Assembly: GCF_933775445.1 (NCBI RefSeq)
Contig: NC_065873.1
Coordinates: 9,300,001 to 9,364,000, forward strand
Direction: 5' to 3'
Length of the DNA stretch: 64,000 nucleotides
Origin: Argentina anserina
Lineage: Eukaryota; Streptophyta; Magnoliopsida; Rosales; Rosaceae
This document shows positions 1-10,139 of the stretch, piece after piece; the first letter of the stretch is position 1, and each line of letters begins with the position of its first letter. Made by a program: the position numbers and the translations under genes. The notes below the pieces were generated by a model, which ran no database searches, was not told where the DNA came from, and was given only the letters and a program-made list of their open reading frames with translations.

Positions 1-1852
1 CTACTAACCACTCATATTGTCCATACCGCTTGTTGAATGCGGTTTTAAGGATATCATCCTTTTTGACAAGAAGTTGGTGGTACCCAGAGCGTAAGTCGAT
101 TTTTGAAAATACTTGAGCTCCTCGTAGTTGGTGAAATAAATCATCAATTCGCGGTAATGGGTACTTGTTCTTGATAGTCACCTTGTCTAGTTGTCAGTAG
201 TCGATGCATAGTCAGAGGGATCCATCTTTCTTCTTCACGAACAACACAGGTGCTCTCAGCTAAAAAAACTACGCCGAATAAATCCAAGATCGACCAACTC
301 ATTGATTTACTTTTGTAGCTCATCTAATTCCTTTGGTGTCATTCTATAGGGTGTCACATACATTGGACTAGGTTCGGGTATTAGGTCAATGCTGAATTCA
401 ATTTCTCGGCTTGGTGGTAAATGACTGATTTCTTGGAAAACATATTTATAAGAGTTCACCACAGGAATTTGGTCTATTGAAGGTTCAAAATTCTTTGATT
501 CAACATTGGCAAGAAATTTGGGAGGAGTTGATTTTCTTGGAAAGTCACAATGGGTTTTTCGAATAAGTTGGCAAATATAGAAAAAGTGATACTTTTCCCA
601 TGACAATCTAGAAGGGCATGATATTTGCTCAACCAATTGAATCCTAGAATTATGTCATAACGCCCCAAATTTAAAACTATAAGATCCATGGGAAATTTTG
701 TATCCAAAACATTTATAAGACATGATTAGTAAACTTTCGTTAAGATGATAGATTTCTCGAATGGTGTCGAAACCATTAGAAGCTCATCTTGTTCAGTTCG
801 CGTTAAGCCTAATGTTGTGACAAATGCAACAGTATCAAATAGTATATGGGCATGAGTACTATATGCTACTAGCGTACCTTCCATCACGGTGTTCTCAAAA
901 GCTATTGCATTTAGCTGGACATGACGAGGTGATGGGTTATCTGTTTGCTTTAAAGCATTGCATTGATTAGAGAAATGTCTTATCTTGCCACATCTGAAAC
1001 AAGATCCAGGGGATGATGTGGCTTTGGGCAAGCATTAGATATGTGTCCTCATTCACCAAAATTATAACACCGAATTGGAATTCTTGCCACCTCCTTCCCT
1101 TTTTCAGTTGGTGTTGCCGACCTTCGGAAAGCATCCTTCCCTTTATGCTGCGTCCATGATTGTCCGCTTTTCTGGTTAGGCATTGGGTGACTCCTTTTCC
1201 CCCGGAAGCCAGTCAATTGCTCCTTCTACATGCGATACTTTTGATTTTCCTCCTCTTGAGTTAAGGCCTTGTCCACGGCATCCTCGTAAAATATTTCACG
1301 TTGAGTGACCATTCGACGAATGTTAGAATTCAGCCCTCCAATGAACCATCTTGCCTTTTTATCATCAGTGTCCACCATGTGTGGAGCAAAACGAGGAAGT
1401 TTGGTGAATTTGGTCTCGTACTCAATCACATTCAGTTTTCCCTGTGTGAGTTGAATGAACTCTAGTTCTTTCTTGTCCTTTTCACCTTAAGGAAAACACT
1501 TTTCCAGGAATTTCACTTTGAAGAACACATACTCCATGAGCACCATTTCAGCAAGGGGTGTAACACGTTTGATTGTGTCCCACCAAAAACAAGCATCTCC
1601 TTCTAAGAGGCAAGTAGCTACTTTCCTGAACTCCACTTGGGTGCATTCCATCATTTCGAAGTGGATTTCCAGGTTGTAAATCCATTCTTCAGTCTCGTGA
1701 GGTTTCCCTCCAATAAACTTCTTTGCTCTTAAGTTTCTTATATGTGTCACCAGTCGTCCTAGCCTGCCACTGACTTGATTTGCCTCCATCCTTCTTCTGA
1801 AGGCTTCGACAAAATCTTCCGCGTCGATAGGTGGATTTCTTCTATTGGCCAT
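1..1852 (-). pseudogene. Decayed gag-protease-RT of element G
   Basis: Gag begins at 1852 (MANRRNPPIDAEDF) and has the retrotransposon gag core with WIYNLE and CFWWDTIK. An in-frame TAA just before 1487 interrupts it; the same frame then continues to about 1226 (FIGGLNSNIRRMV). Two zinc-knuckle traces follow: one near 1035-1065 with its second Cys changed and an internal stop, and an intact CFRCGKIRHFSNQC at about 970-1010. The protease lacks its active-site loop: LFDT runs directly into VAFVTTLGL. Its C-terminal half is readable at about 500-700 (DIILGFNWL, HALLDCHG). RT is readable from about 450 to 1, including [37 protein letters not shown] and DLRSGYHQL, with several stops. It is clearly dead. 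Confidence 0.85.
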
Positions 1853-2835
1853 GGTCGTAGTTGAAGAAGATGATCTCGACGGTTATAACTTGAACAAAAA
1901 TATTTGCCAATCTAAATATTTTCTTTTAAGCATAACTGAGCACAAATAATTATACATAGACTAAAATAAAAAAAACTTCTTAGAGTTATTTTCTAACAAC
2001 GAATTGTTTCTAAGTAATTTCGCAACACAACAAGTGTCTTTATGGAATGAAAATAGATACATTATAGTAGATATTCCCCTTACTTTAGCAACTACCGGTC
2101 TCTAGGTCAACAATGGGATTAGAGGATTTTGGTTCCTCTATCTCGACATTTAAAGTAGGAGTAGGCATAAAGCCAACATGAATAGACACATACGGGCATA
2201 TCCTTATGTATGGTTTTGTTCTAATGCGGTGGTGAACATGAGATGGTGATGGTGTGGTAATTATATTGACCATGTCAATATTAGGAGTATTTACAGATTC
2301 TTCAAATTGAGCTAGTTGATAGTAATTAGGCGGCCCATAATTTGTTGTCCTAAGCATCCTATTTGCAATGACTTCTTCATACAAAATCCTGATATTCTCC
2401 GGGTTACTTAATATCCATCTAGCTTTCATGAAAAATTTAATTCCTTAATTAACAGACATAGTAGCCATGTAGTGCTTATCATCTAGGTAGATACCATGCT
2501 TGTTTAGGGAAATATCAACACACATGTTTTAGGCATGTTGCCTAGCATTAGCATGTAGTTCCAAATACTCGTTACCGAATTGAACATCACTTCGTAGTGT
2601 TTCTACGAACTGATGATCTTATACTATCAAATCATAATTGTTGGTTAGACAAATCAACTATAATTTTGAAAGTAATCGATTCAAATCAAGCACAAAACTT
2701 CAAGTTGGAACAAAGTATAAGTGATAACTTATATGCAACTCCTCTAACTTTGAGAAACACATTCGCATACAACATAAATACATAACCATCCCCGTTCTTG
2801 TTAAGTTTTTAAAACAAAAACTTAAGAGAGCGAAT

Positions 2836-2847
2836 GCTCTGATACCA
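2836..2847 (-). promoter_or_regulatory. Primer-binding site of element G (initiator tRNA-Met)
   Basis: The minus strand reads TGGTATCAGAGC three bases inside the LTR end at 2851. This 12-mer is complementary to the 3' end of plant initiator tRNA-Met, the usual primer for chromovirus reverse transcription. It fixes the orientation of the element and the inner LTR boundary. Confidence 0.9.
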
Positions 2848-2850
2848 ATC

Positions 2851-4828
2851 TGTCATGCTCCCAAATCCGAGACCACTATTATATGGAAATATGGTTCTCG
2901 AATTAGAGGTGTGATCTTAAAACTAATAAAATTTCCTCAATAAAACTGATAGAAATATATGTCTGAATAATACATTTATTAGGAAACAAAATCAAAGTTA
3001 TTTTACATTACAACGGATTTAGAAATACTGAAATTTAGCGAAGATACATGAGTCTCGCATTTATTGTTTTGAAATAATAATTGAAGAAAAACCATCATTT
3101 TATTTAGTAGATTCATCCCATTCCCCAAACATCTACTCATTACCTGAAAATAAGATTGTGTAGTATCATGAGTAACATGGGACCCAGTAAGTACATAATA
3201 CATTCTTATTATAATTTGGCTAATGAGAAATTCAGATATGAACAACCAAGTAAAATGTACCAAGAACCAGATGTATCTGGTCACACGAATTTTTACTTAC
3301 GCATATAGATATACATATCAGCATCAATATATTCAATCAATTGTGTGCATTTTCAAGAAAACTGGTAATTAATCACAAAGTCACATGTTAGAGTTTACAT
3401 TTACCCAAAACACGGATAAACCTCAGCATACTGAGGCCAATACCAAAGTATGTATACTAAAGGTCAATTCTCCTATGAGTATAATATTGCACTATCTGTA
3501 GGGACTAGGCCCCAAGGCTAACTCACAAAGCACAAAATAATTTTACCAGCAATTTACTTAAGCACTGGGTAGTACTAATCATCCGGCTTCACACCTCAAC
3601 TCAATAACGTCAATAGAATATCACAAAGTTTAGTAATTAAGACAATATTTAAATACTAAAAAAATTATCTTACACCAAGATATAAATACTTATCAATAAT
3701 TCAATGTATGCATGAAATAAACAAATTAATAAACTTGAAAGTAAATGTGCAAGTAAAGTAAATGTACTTTAAATTAAAAGTAATTAGATAATATTAGTTA
3801 GTAGTCAAATGATTAGTAGTCATTTCTCCCATAATAAAGAAAGCATTTGTCCGAAGTAGCAATTGTCATTTAAATAATAGTGTCCAAGTCCGTCAACTTT
3901 CCGTATCGATAACTTAATCAGTAAACGTCCAAATTAAGCAAGTGAAGAGTCTATGTTCAAGGAGTTTTCATAAGGAATCCGATAGGATAAGTCATATGGT
4001 CCAGTTCATCAGTCATTGAGTCCAAAAAAGTTCAGACACAGTAGCAGTGCAGAAACTGATTATCAAGTTATCATCTTAGATGTCTACGTAATCTACTTGT
4101 AACAAAGTGTTTATCATTTCTTCTATAACTTTCCAGATTAAAAGTAGAGGTCTTATAATTTAATTTGATTAGCCATAACTTCTTCACTTCTAAGATTTTC
4201 AATATTCAAAATCCTACAAAAGATTTTCAATGAGTTTATTAACTCTAACTTTGATTAGCCATAACTTCAATATTCAAAATCATACAAAAGATTTTCAAGA
4301 AAGAACACAAAAGTTCAATTCTCACCTACCATTCTCAATAATTAATATTGAGTGATGGCCTAGCTAGTTAGTGAGGTTGTTGGGAAAGAAAAAAAATAGT
4401 GTGATGGGGTAAAACATAAAAATAAATCAGCTAGGTTAAAAAAATATTGACATAAAGATTATATATATATATGTAGATATAAAAAAACACATTTATATGT
4501 GTTATTCTAAAAAGTAAAGGAATTTAGTATATTCATTTCATAAGGTTTTCTATATATTTGCACTATCTAATACTAATATAATGCATAAAAAATAATATTA
4601 TTAGTATTAGTCTTAAACTTGATTACAAAGTATAGAGTATACGCAAGAATGTGAGCTAATGTATACAAATCGTGGTCTGATACTTACAAAGAAATTATCT
4701 ATCTTTGAAAGTATGTATCTTAGCATCATTGGTTTCTAAAGAGAAATATTATAAGAAAAATTGAATTAATTCTAAGTTATATAACCTTAAAGTATTAAAT
4801 AGTATATACTAAATTTCGGGGTATTACA
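2851..4828 (-). repeat. 5' LTR of element G (1978 bp)
   Basis: On the minus strand the block begins TGTAATACCCCG at 4828 and ends GCATGACA at 2851, giving TG...CA termini, next to the tRNA-Met primer site. It is very AT-rich, with a short AT run near 4460-4475. Open frames inside it (for example 3003-3284) are chance. The partner LTR is outside the window, so no divergence can be estimated. Confidence 0.88.
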
Positions 4829-5381
4829 TATAAGGTGGATGATTCTTGCTATGCTAAATCTTGAGGATGACCTTTCCTAAAAATTGATATCGTTGGCGAG
4901 CCTAAGCCTACCTTTTATAAAGATCCGTTTGATTCTTAAAATGAGTAGCCCTTAATCTGTGGAGTTTGTTTCATGAGTAAGCATATGGTTTGGGTTCATT
5001 TATGCATATGATTGGTATCTTTCATGTGTTCATAACTCTTGTGTGTGAAAAACTTTTAAGTATATACCATGTTCTTGAGAGAAAATATTCGGAGTGCATA
5101 TCCCTTGTGAGTTGAATTTTGAACTTGTTTTGAACATGTCGAGCTTAATATCACCTCTGTTTTCTGTCATGTATTACTTGTTATGCGAGATCTCATGTTT
5201 ATTAACCATTGAATTCATTCTATCTATATCGATTAAGTGTTATTCTTGTTGCTATGAGTTTGAAGATATCTGAGACAAAATAATGAAAGCATTATAGTTG
5301 AGTCGTTAGTTTAGTTGTATTGATTTTTGTTTTATGTTTTGGTTTCCCTTTCTAGTGTTTGCTAAGGGACTAGCAAAGTTT

Positions 5382-5395
5382 AACTGTGGGGTTGT
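5382..5395 (+). promoter_or_regulatory. Polypurine tract of element K
   Basis: AACTGTGGGGTTGT lies directly before the LTR start TGATAGGAG. The same tract, on the other strand, precedes the 3' LTRs of A, B and C, and would prime plus-strand DNA synthesis. Confidence 0.75.
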
Positions 5396-6179
5396 TGATA
5401 GGAGCACAAAGTGTGACGTTCTTAATATGTTTATGTCTTATTCTTACTCTCTGTTACCTCTTATTTAGTATGTTTTAGTCTCATTTTATTAGAATAAGTG
5501 TCTAGGTAGAGCTTAACTCGGATATGAGTGAATTGATGATGAAATCGTGCTAAGTGTTAAGAATCCTTGTTGAGATATAATTCCTTGTTCGAGTAGGATT
5601 CATCCTTTCCTATTTCTTTATTTTTAACGTACTCATTCTTATTAGGACAGACAAATCAATGTTGGAGAATGAAAGCAATCCTAGTTCCGCAAGGAATAAA
5701 GAAAGGTCGTGCGGCAATGGTGGTTTTTTTATTGGGAGTAAGATTCTAAAACCAAGTTGGAGTTGGATTTCCAATGTGTGTATGAAAATATTTTCGTGCA
5801 TATAAATCAGAATTATTAAAGAGAAGTAGATATGCACTTAAAAGCCCAATCCATGCAAGAATTAGAAAGCTGTCAAGATTCGTAGTCAAACATTGACGGG
5901 TTTCCCTGGACAGCTCAGATCGAATTAGAAGATGTACCATATTTGGATAGAAAGCTGTGTGAGTTTAGTTTTTGTAGGATTTGGAATCGAATCAATATCT
6001 TATTCCTATAGGGAGATATGACCGAATCATTACTTTGAGGTCCAGTGAGCTCGGTAGAATTATCTCAGCCATTGATTTGCTTTTGATCCAAGGACTGTGA
6101 GGGAAGGTTGATACCTTGTTTCTCCTATATATAGAGGCACAAATCTATATCAGAATCACCATAAATTATTGCACCAAAG

Positions 6180-6263
6180 AATGTCAAAGAAGTCATGCAG
6201 CAAATAAATGAAAAGAGGTAAGAAAGTCAAAGAAGTCATGTAGCAAATGAATGAGAAGAGGTA
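6180..6263 (+). repeat. Direct repeat (about 44-bp unit, two copies) inside LTR K
   Basis: Two imperfect copies of GTCAAAGAAGTCATG followed by (C/T)AGCAAAT and AGAGGTAAG lie in tandem. The same doublet is at 18297-18383 (H) and, reversed, at 35098-35186, 53098-53186, 42465-42545 and 48172-48252, so it is a fixed part of the longer LTR class. Confidence 0.75.
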
Positions 6264-6749
6264 AGCAAAATAAAACAAGTCTGCAACAATTAAGATTCTT
6301 GCTGCCTCCTTAATTCAAATGAGGAAATTCGTGCAAAAACAAATCAGCATTAAAGGAGGAAAAAGATATGCAATTAATGTCGATTCCTTATCAGAATCAG
6401 AATTCTGCCAGTGTAGGTTATCCACCCCTGGACAGCTCACAATTATTCAAATAATGTATGATATATCTATTAAAAGCTACGGAAGTCTATTTTCAAATGC
6501 ACTTGGAATCACCACAATAGCTATTTTCTAGCGAAAGTTATAGTGACAACCAGGCACAAAGGTCAGCTCTACCGAATTGAGAAAATCTAGGAAACCTAAA
6601 CCAATTTGGTTTCAGCTTTGTGGACTTTGTGGCCAGTCTCCCTTGGGTTTTTTCTCTATATATAGCACCTCATTCCACAGAAAAGAAGGATTAAGTTTGC
6701 ACACAAGTATAGCCAAAGCTCTACCCAATAACATGATAGTTTTGAGGCC

Positions 6750-7097
6750 TAATCGGTTCGATTACTCGACATCAATATTAACCCTGTAAGCATCGTTAGT
6801 AGTATAAAGTAAGAGGGCATCGTTCACAAACCAAGGATCCACTAGGGCAAAGAATCACAAACATTTAACAATGAATTCACAAAGAGATATGTTTCGGATC
6901 AAACAGAAAATAAACCAAAACTAATATATACATGTCATCAACCAATCAACACATAAGCAATTACCAAACAAATAACATAAGAACAAAGGTAACGAAATCT
7001 AATCTCAATTAATTTCATGCCGTAGGGTTCATTATACATCCTAGAATTGGTTATGCAGTTAAGTTCCTCCCAAGGTTCCTAACTCAATGACACTTTA
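6750..7097 (-). repeat. LTR fragment F (U5 end, Athila-type, reversed)
   Basis: From AATCGGTTCGATTACTCGACATC this block follows the U5 ends of the B and C LTRs base by base (compare 33577-33940): the GTATAAAG..AAGAGGG..ATCGTTCAC string, CTAATATATACATG, and the CAAGGTTCCTAACTCAATGACACTTTA end. It stops where chromovirus E begins at 7098; the rest was probably displaced by that insertion. It lies head to head with K, so a rearrangement separates the two. Confidence 0.8.
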
Positions 7098-7400
7098 TGT
7101 AATACCCTGAAAATTCATATCTAATTTCCAATGAGTTCTCTGATATTATTAAGTTGGTCATTGTCCAAATTTATTTCACGAGGATGAAAACAAAAACGTT
7201 CGAAAGATTAATTGTTCGGGAACGTTCAATTTGACGAGTCTAAGAGTTGACTTTTGATTCATTGGGTTTCTTAGAAAACTTCTTTCATGAAAGTCGTAGA
7301 GTTTGTCAATACGAATTCGTGGACACGCGGCACGCCTAAATCGGAGTTCGTATGAAGAAGTTACGAATCAAAAAGTATTTCAATATTTTTTGGAAAATAG

Positions 7401-7410
7401 TATAAATAGG
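7401..7410 (+). promoter_or_regulatory. TATA box of LTR E
   Basis: TATAAATAGG lies about 300 bp into the LTR and is preserved in the 3' copy (13382-13391). This is a normal place for the LTR core promoter, with the transcript start expected about 30 bp downstream. Confidence 0.6.
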
Positions 7411-8685
7411 GGAATTAAAGAGAAAAATTGGAGAAAAATCAGAAATTCGGATCGGTACTGTTCATGGCCGAAAATCTCAGATTTTTCTCTCCCCGAGCAG
7501 CTCACTTTGGGCCGCGGGTCTCTGCCGTCCGGCCACCATAGTGCGGCGCACCAGTCACGTTTGAAACGTTGTTGTGTCCCCTGTCGATTGGTGGCAGCGC
7601 CACCCACCATCTCGCCGCCATTTGGGAGTGGTGAAACCCGGAAGTTCCCCCGAAAATGCATATTTCACCGAACTTCAACTCGTCGGATCTCCCTCCTCCG
7701 GCAACCAATCGGTAAGATTCTTGTCTCATTTGGAATGTATCATTCCATACTACAAACCCTCCAAAAGATTTAACCTAAATCGTTGTGTGCTAGGAGAATT
7801 GAAGAAAAGAAATGATAGGTTTTAAATTGGGGTTTTTCGGTTTTTATTAAATTGAAGTATTTAGGCACAGAATTAAACTTTGTGGTAAACTAGGAAGTTT
7901 CTCGGAATATCATTTAGATTGTGGTGGTAAATTTTGGTGGTCATTGGCGGTAGTCGGAAAACAGTGGGGCTGCATGAACAGTATTATGAACAGTGTTATG
8001 TAAAACAGTGTTTTATGAACAACATTTAGTTGTGCTGAAATCGTCTCCTGATATTTTACGTATCGTTTTCTAATCATTTTATCATGCTATTAGGTAACCG
8101 ACGAAGCGAGTGAGGGAATCGCGTTTGGTGTTGTGGAAGTTGTACGCGGGAAATAAGGTGAGTAAACCTCACAATGATAATCATGATCGAAGTAGTATTA
8201 TAATTATTGAATTTAGTTTGAGTTGTCACCATAATCGTTGCATCACTAGTTTATAAAAATTATTTTAAAAATATGTTTTGGTTTAAATTACATGAACTTG
8301 ATCGTCTACGGTTCATGGGTAAGTGAAACGCTTTTTTAATAAATGATTTTAAAAAGGTTTTGTGATTATGGACTATGGTGAATATGAGTAAATCTCACTA
8401 TGACGAGCGTACCTTTGGCGGTGACTCATATTTACGTTTTCTTAAAAAGATCGAACTATGACATGTATATAATATAGTGGGTTGTGTATGTGTATAAATG
8501 GTAAATACGATACATATATATGGGTTTCTATATTATATAATGTTACGTTCTTATTTACAAATAAATTATATGGTGGCAATTATATTTATTTTATTTGAGC
8601 AAGAGTTGCTTTGTTGTAGTACAATAACATGGGTGGATTGTTATTGTACGTGGTTTTAACATTTAGTCTTGTTAAAACGTTTTCT

Positions 8686-8775
8686 GTCTTCGGACGTGTT
8701 TTATGTCTTCGAACGTGTTTTTCTGTCTTCGAACATGTTTTCTGTCTTCAGACCTGTCTTCGGACGTGTTTTCTA
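8686..8775 (+). repeat. Minisatellite-like array in LTR E (TGTCTTCGGACGTG units)
   Basis: Four to five imperfect units of 12-20 bp built on TTTTCTGTCTTCGGACGTG follow each other, with variants GAACGTG, GAACATG and AGACCTG. The corresponding part of the 3' LTR is lost, so it cannot be said whether the array predates insertion. Confidence 0.7.
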
Positions 8776-8817
8776 CCGGGTGTCGTTTACGATTCAGTTA
8801 GAGCTTTAATCTGTCTG

Positions 8818-9070
8818 CCAGTGTACTGCATGAGGGGTAACAGATGGGCTGCCCAGTGTCTGTCGGTGTACTGCATGAGGGGTAACAAATGTGTACCTGG
8901 GTCTCATGAGTATCCGTGTTTTACTTGATTTTAGGTAACCATATGGGTTACCCAGTGCCTGTCGGTGTATTGCATGAGTGGTAACTGATGGGTTGCCTGA
9001 GTCTCATGAGTACCCACGTTCTTAAATGATTTTGGGTAATAGATGGGTTACCCAGTGTCACATGAGTATG
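8818..9070 (+). repeat. Diverged tandem repeats in LTR E (GCATGAG..GGTAAC / GGGTTACCCAGTG)
   Basis: TGTCGGTGTACTGCATGAG occurs repeatedly (about 8820, 8865 and 8960, with variants). It alternates with GGTAAC..ATGGG(T/C)T(G/A)CC(C/T) and GTCTCATGAGTA. The units are 45-100 bp and uneven. GGTAAC and GTTACC are complementary, so each unit can form a short hairpin. Confidence 0.65.
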
Positions 9071-9450
9071 TTTTTCTTTAAATGTTATTTGACATATTTC
9101 CTTTGTATGCGATGTATGTTTTCTGTTGGTTTACTCATACGGGCTGAAAAGCTTACCAGGTTTGTGTTTACAATCTTGGTGCACCAATTCGATGGTGTAG
9201 GGGATAGTTCTGCAGGTGGAAATTAGCAGATTCTGTTTGTGGTGAGGATTGAGTGAATTTTACATTTCCATTGGTTATAATACTGAGGTATAAACTGGTT
9301 ATGTATTATTCAAGTCGACTGAGTCATGTTGTGGACTCAGTTTCGATACACTGTTATGATAAGATGATTTCAATATATTTGAAATTGTTTTAGAGTTTTC
9401 ATGGCTTTGAATTCGAATTTTTATCATTCGAATTTCGGGGCTGTGACAGT

Positions 9451-9462
9451 TGGTATCAGAGC
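9451..9462 (+). promoter_or_regulatory. Primer-binding site of element E (initiator tRNA-Met)
   Basis: TGGTATCAGAGC lies two bases after the LTR end CTGTGACA, the same 12-mer as in element G and standard for chromoviruses. Confidence 0.92.
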
Positions 9463-9686
9463 ATAGGTTGCGTATTTGGTGATTTATCAATATCATCCAG
9501 GAGTTATGGCCCGACTGCAGTGGATCTCCATCACATGCTTTTCGGTATTGATATGTCACTGGGTACGCAAGAGTGTTAGGAGCCACACCTTAAGGTTTAG
9601 TCCTCCAAATAGAAGTGTTGTGATAATACTTCAATGATTCATCTTCCCTCTAAATATCTTGGTTAATAGCGAGATACAGGATTGGA

Positions 9687-10139
9687 ATGTACCTTATCTA
9701 TTTTGACTACCTTGCTAGAGTGTTGTTTGATATGGGAGCATCACACGCTGTTATTTCTAGTTCGGTAGTGGAGGTATTAGGGTTGATTCCTACATCTTTT
9801 GGAAACTCTTTATGTGTCACTTCACCTCTTAGAGTGTCTCTTGAGCTTGAAACAATCTGCAAGGCTTGTCCTATTGTGATTGGGGGTAGAGAATTCTCCG
9901 CTTCCTTGATAGTAATTCCGGACCACACCTATGATGTGATCTTAGGAATCGGTTGGTTGAGACCACATCATGCTTTGATCGATTGCTTGGACATGGTAGT
10001 GTTTTTCCATAGTCCCGGGGAGCCAGTTTTTTGTTATCGTTGCCTCAAGTCGGATAATGCCATGAGAGCAGGGGTCTTGGCACATGTGGAGTCTGTGGAT
10101 CTGGAAGTAACTTGTTTTGGTTGTGGTATAGAAAATTGA
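9687..10139 (+). pseudogene. Retroviral-type aspartic protease remnant of element E
   Basis: The open frame of 150 residues has the aspartic protease signature VLFDMGASHAVISSS at about residues 12-26; the usual D-T/S-G is D-M-G here. The second hydrophobic segment is YDVILGIGWLRPHHALIDC at about 83-101. In the family this domain cuts the gag-pol polyprotein. It is isolated: no gag precedes it within the 200 bp after the primer site and no RT follows. The frame continues about 40 residues past the domain with no similarity I recognise. The start codon is arbitrary, because this should be the middle of a polyprotein. Confidence 0.75.

Larger units (their letters stand above)
1..4828 (-). mobile_element. 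Chromovirus (Tekay/Del-like Ty3/gypsy), element G, cut by window edge
   Basis: On the minus strand the order is 5' LTR (2851-4828), primer-binding site, leader, gag, protease and start of reverse transcriptase; the rest, with the 3' LTR, lies before position 1. The LTR starts TGTAATACCCCG and ends GCATGACA, and the primer site matches initiator tRNA-Met, both usual for plant Tekay/Del chromoviruses. It interrupts the 3' region of an Athila-type element whose text resumes at 4829, where TATAA is the candidate target duplication; the other copy is outside the window. The leader 1853-2835 holds no recognisable gene; an open frame at 2085-2429 resembles nothing I know. The lineage call rests on motifs and order only. 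Confidence 0.85.
4829..6749 (+). mobile_element. 3' end of an Athila-type element (K): 3' untranslated region plus truncated LTR
   Basis: 4829-5381 is the reverse complement of the region between pol and 3' LTR of elements A and B (compare 23660-24240 and 35850-36440). A polypurine tract at 5382-5395 leads into an LTR starting TGATAGGAGCACAAAG at 5396. The LTR belongs to the longer class: it has both copies of the internal module (about 5891-6030 and 6424-6545) and a 44-bp-type direct repeat (6180-6263). After about 6724 it no longer follows other LTRs. Its last 25 bases (to 6749) recur in LTR D at 54006-54033, and a reversed LTR scrap then begins. Upstream sequence is lost to the insertion of G. 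Confidence 0.8.
7098..9448 (+). repeat. 5' LTR of element E (2351 bp)
   Basis: It begins TGTAATACCCTGAAAATTC and ends GGGGCTGTGACA two bases before the primer site. 7098-7690 matches 13095-13670 plus 15244-15268 of the 3' LTR, with one notable difference near 7320-7338, where the 3' copy lacks about 16 bp. A TATA box (TATAAATAGG) is at 7401. The GC-richer stretch 7440-7700 gives chance open frames (7303-7773 and others). Two diverged tandem repeat blocks lie at 8686-8775 and 8818-9070. CTTTA at 7093-7097 would be the left target duplication. Confidence 0.88.

Noticed and set aside
2085..2429. 114-residue minus-strand frame between gag and primer site of G
   Set aside because: It sits in the element leader and has no similarity to gag or any family I know; probably chance.
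7303..7773. 156-residue plus-strand frame, with overlapping minus-strand frames
   Set aside because: It lies in the GC-richer part of LTR E right after its TATA box. The matching part of the 3' LTR does not keep the frame open.
8818..9070. CRISPR-like array
   Set aside because: Units are uneven and diverged, spacers are not unique sequence of constant length, and the setting is a plant LTR.
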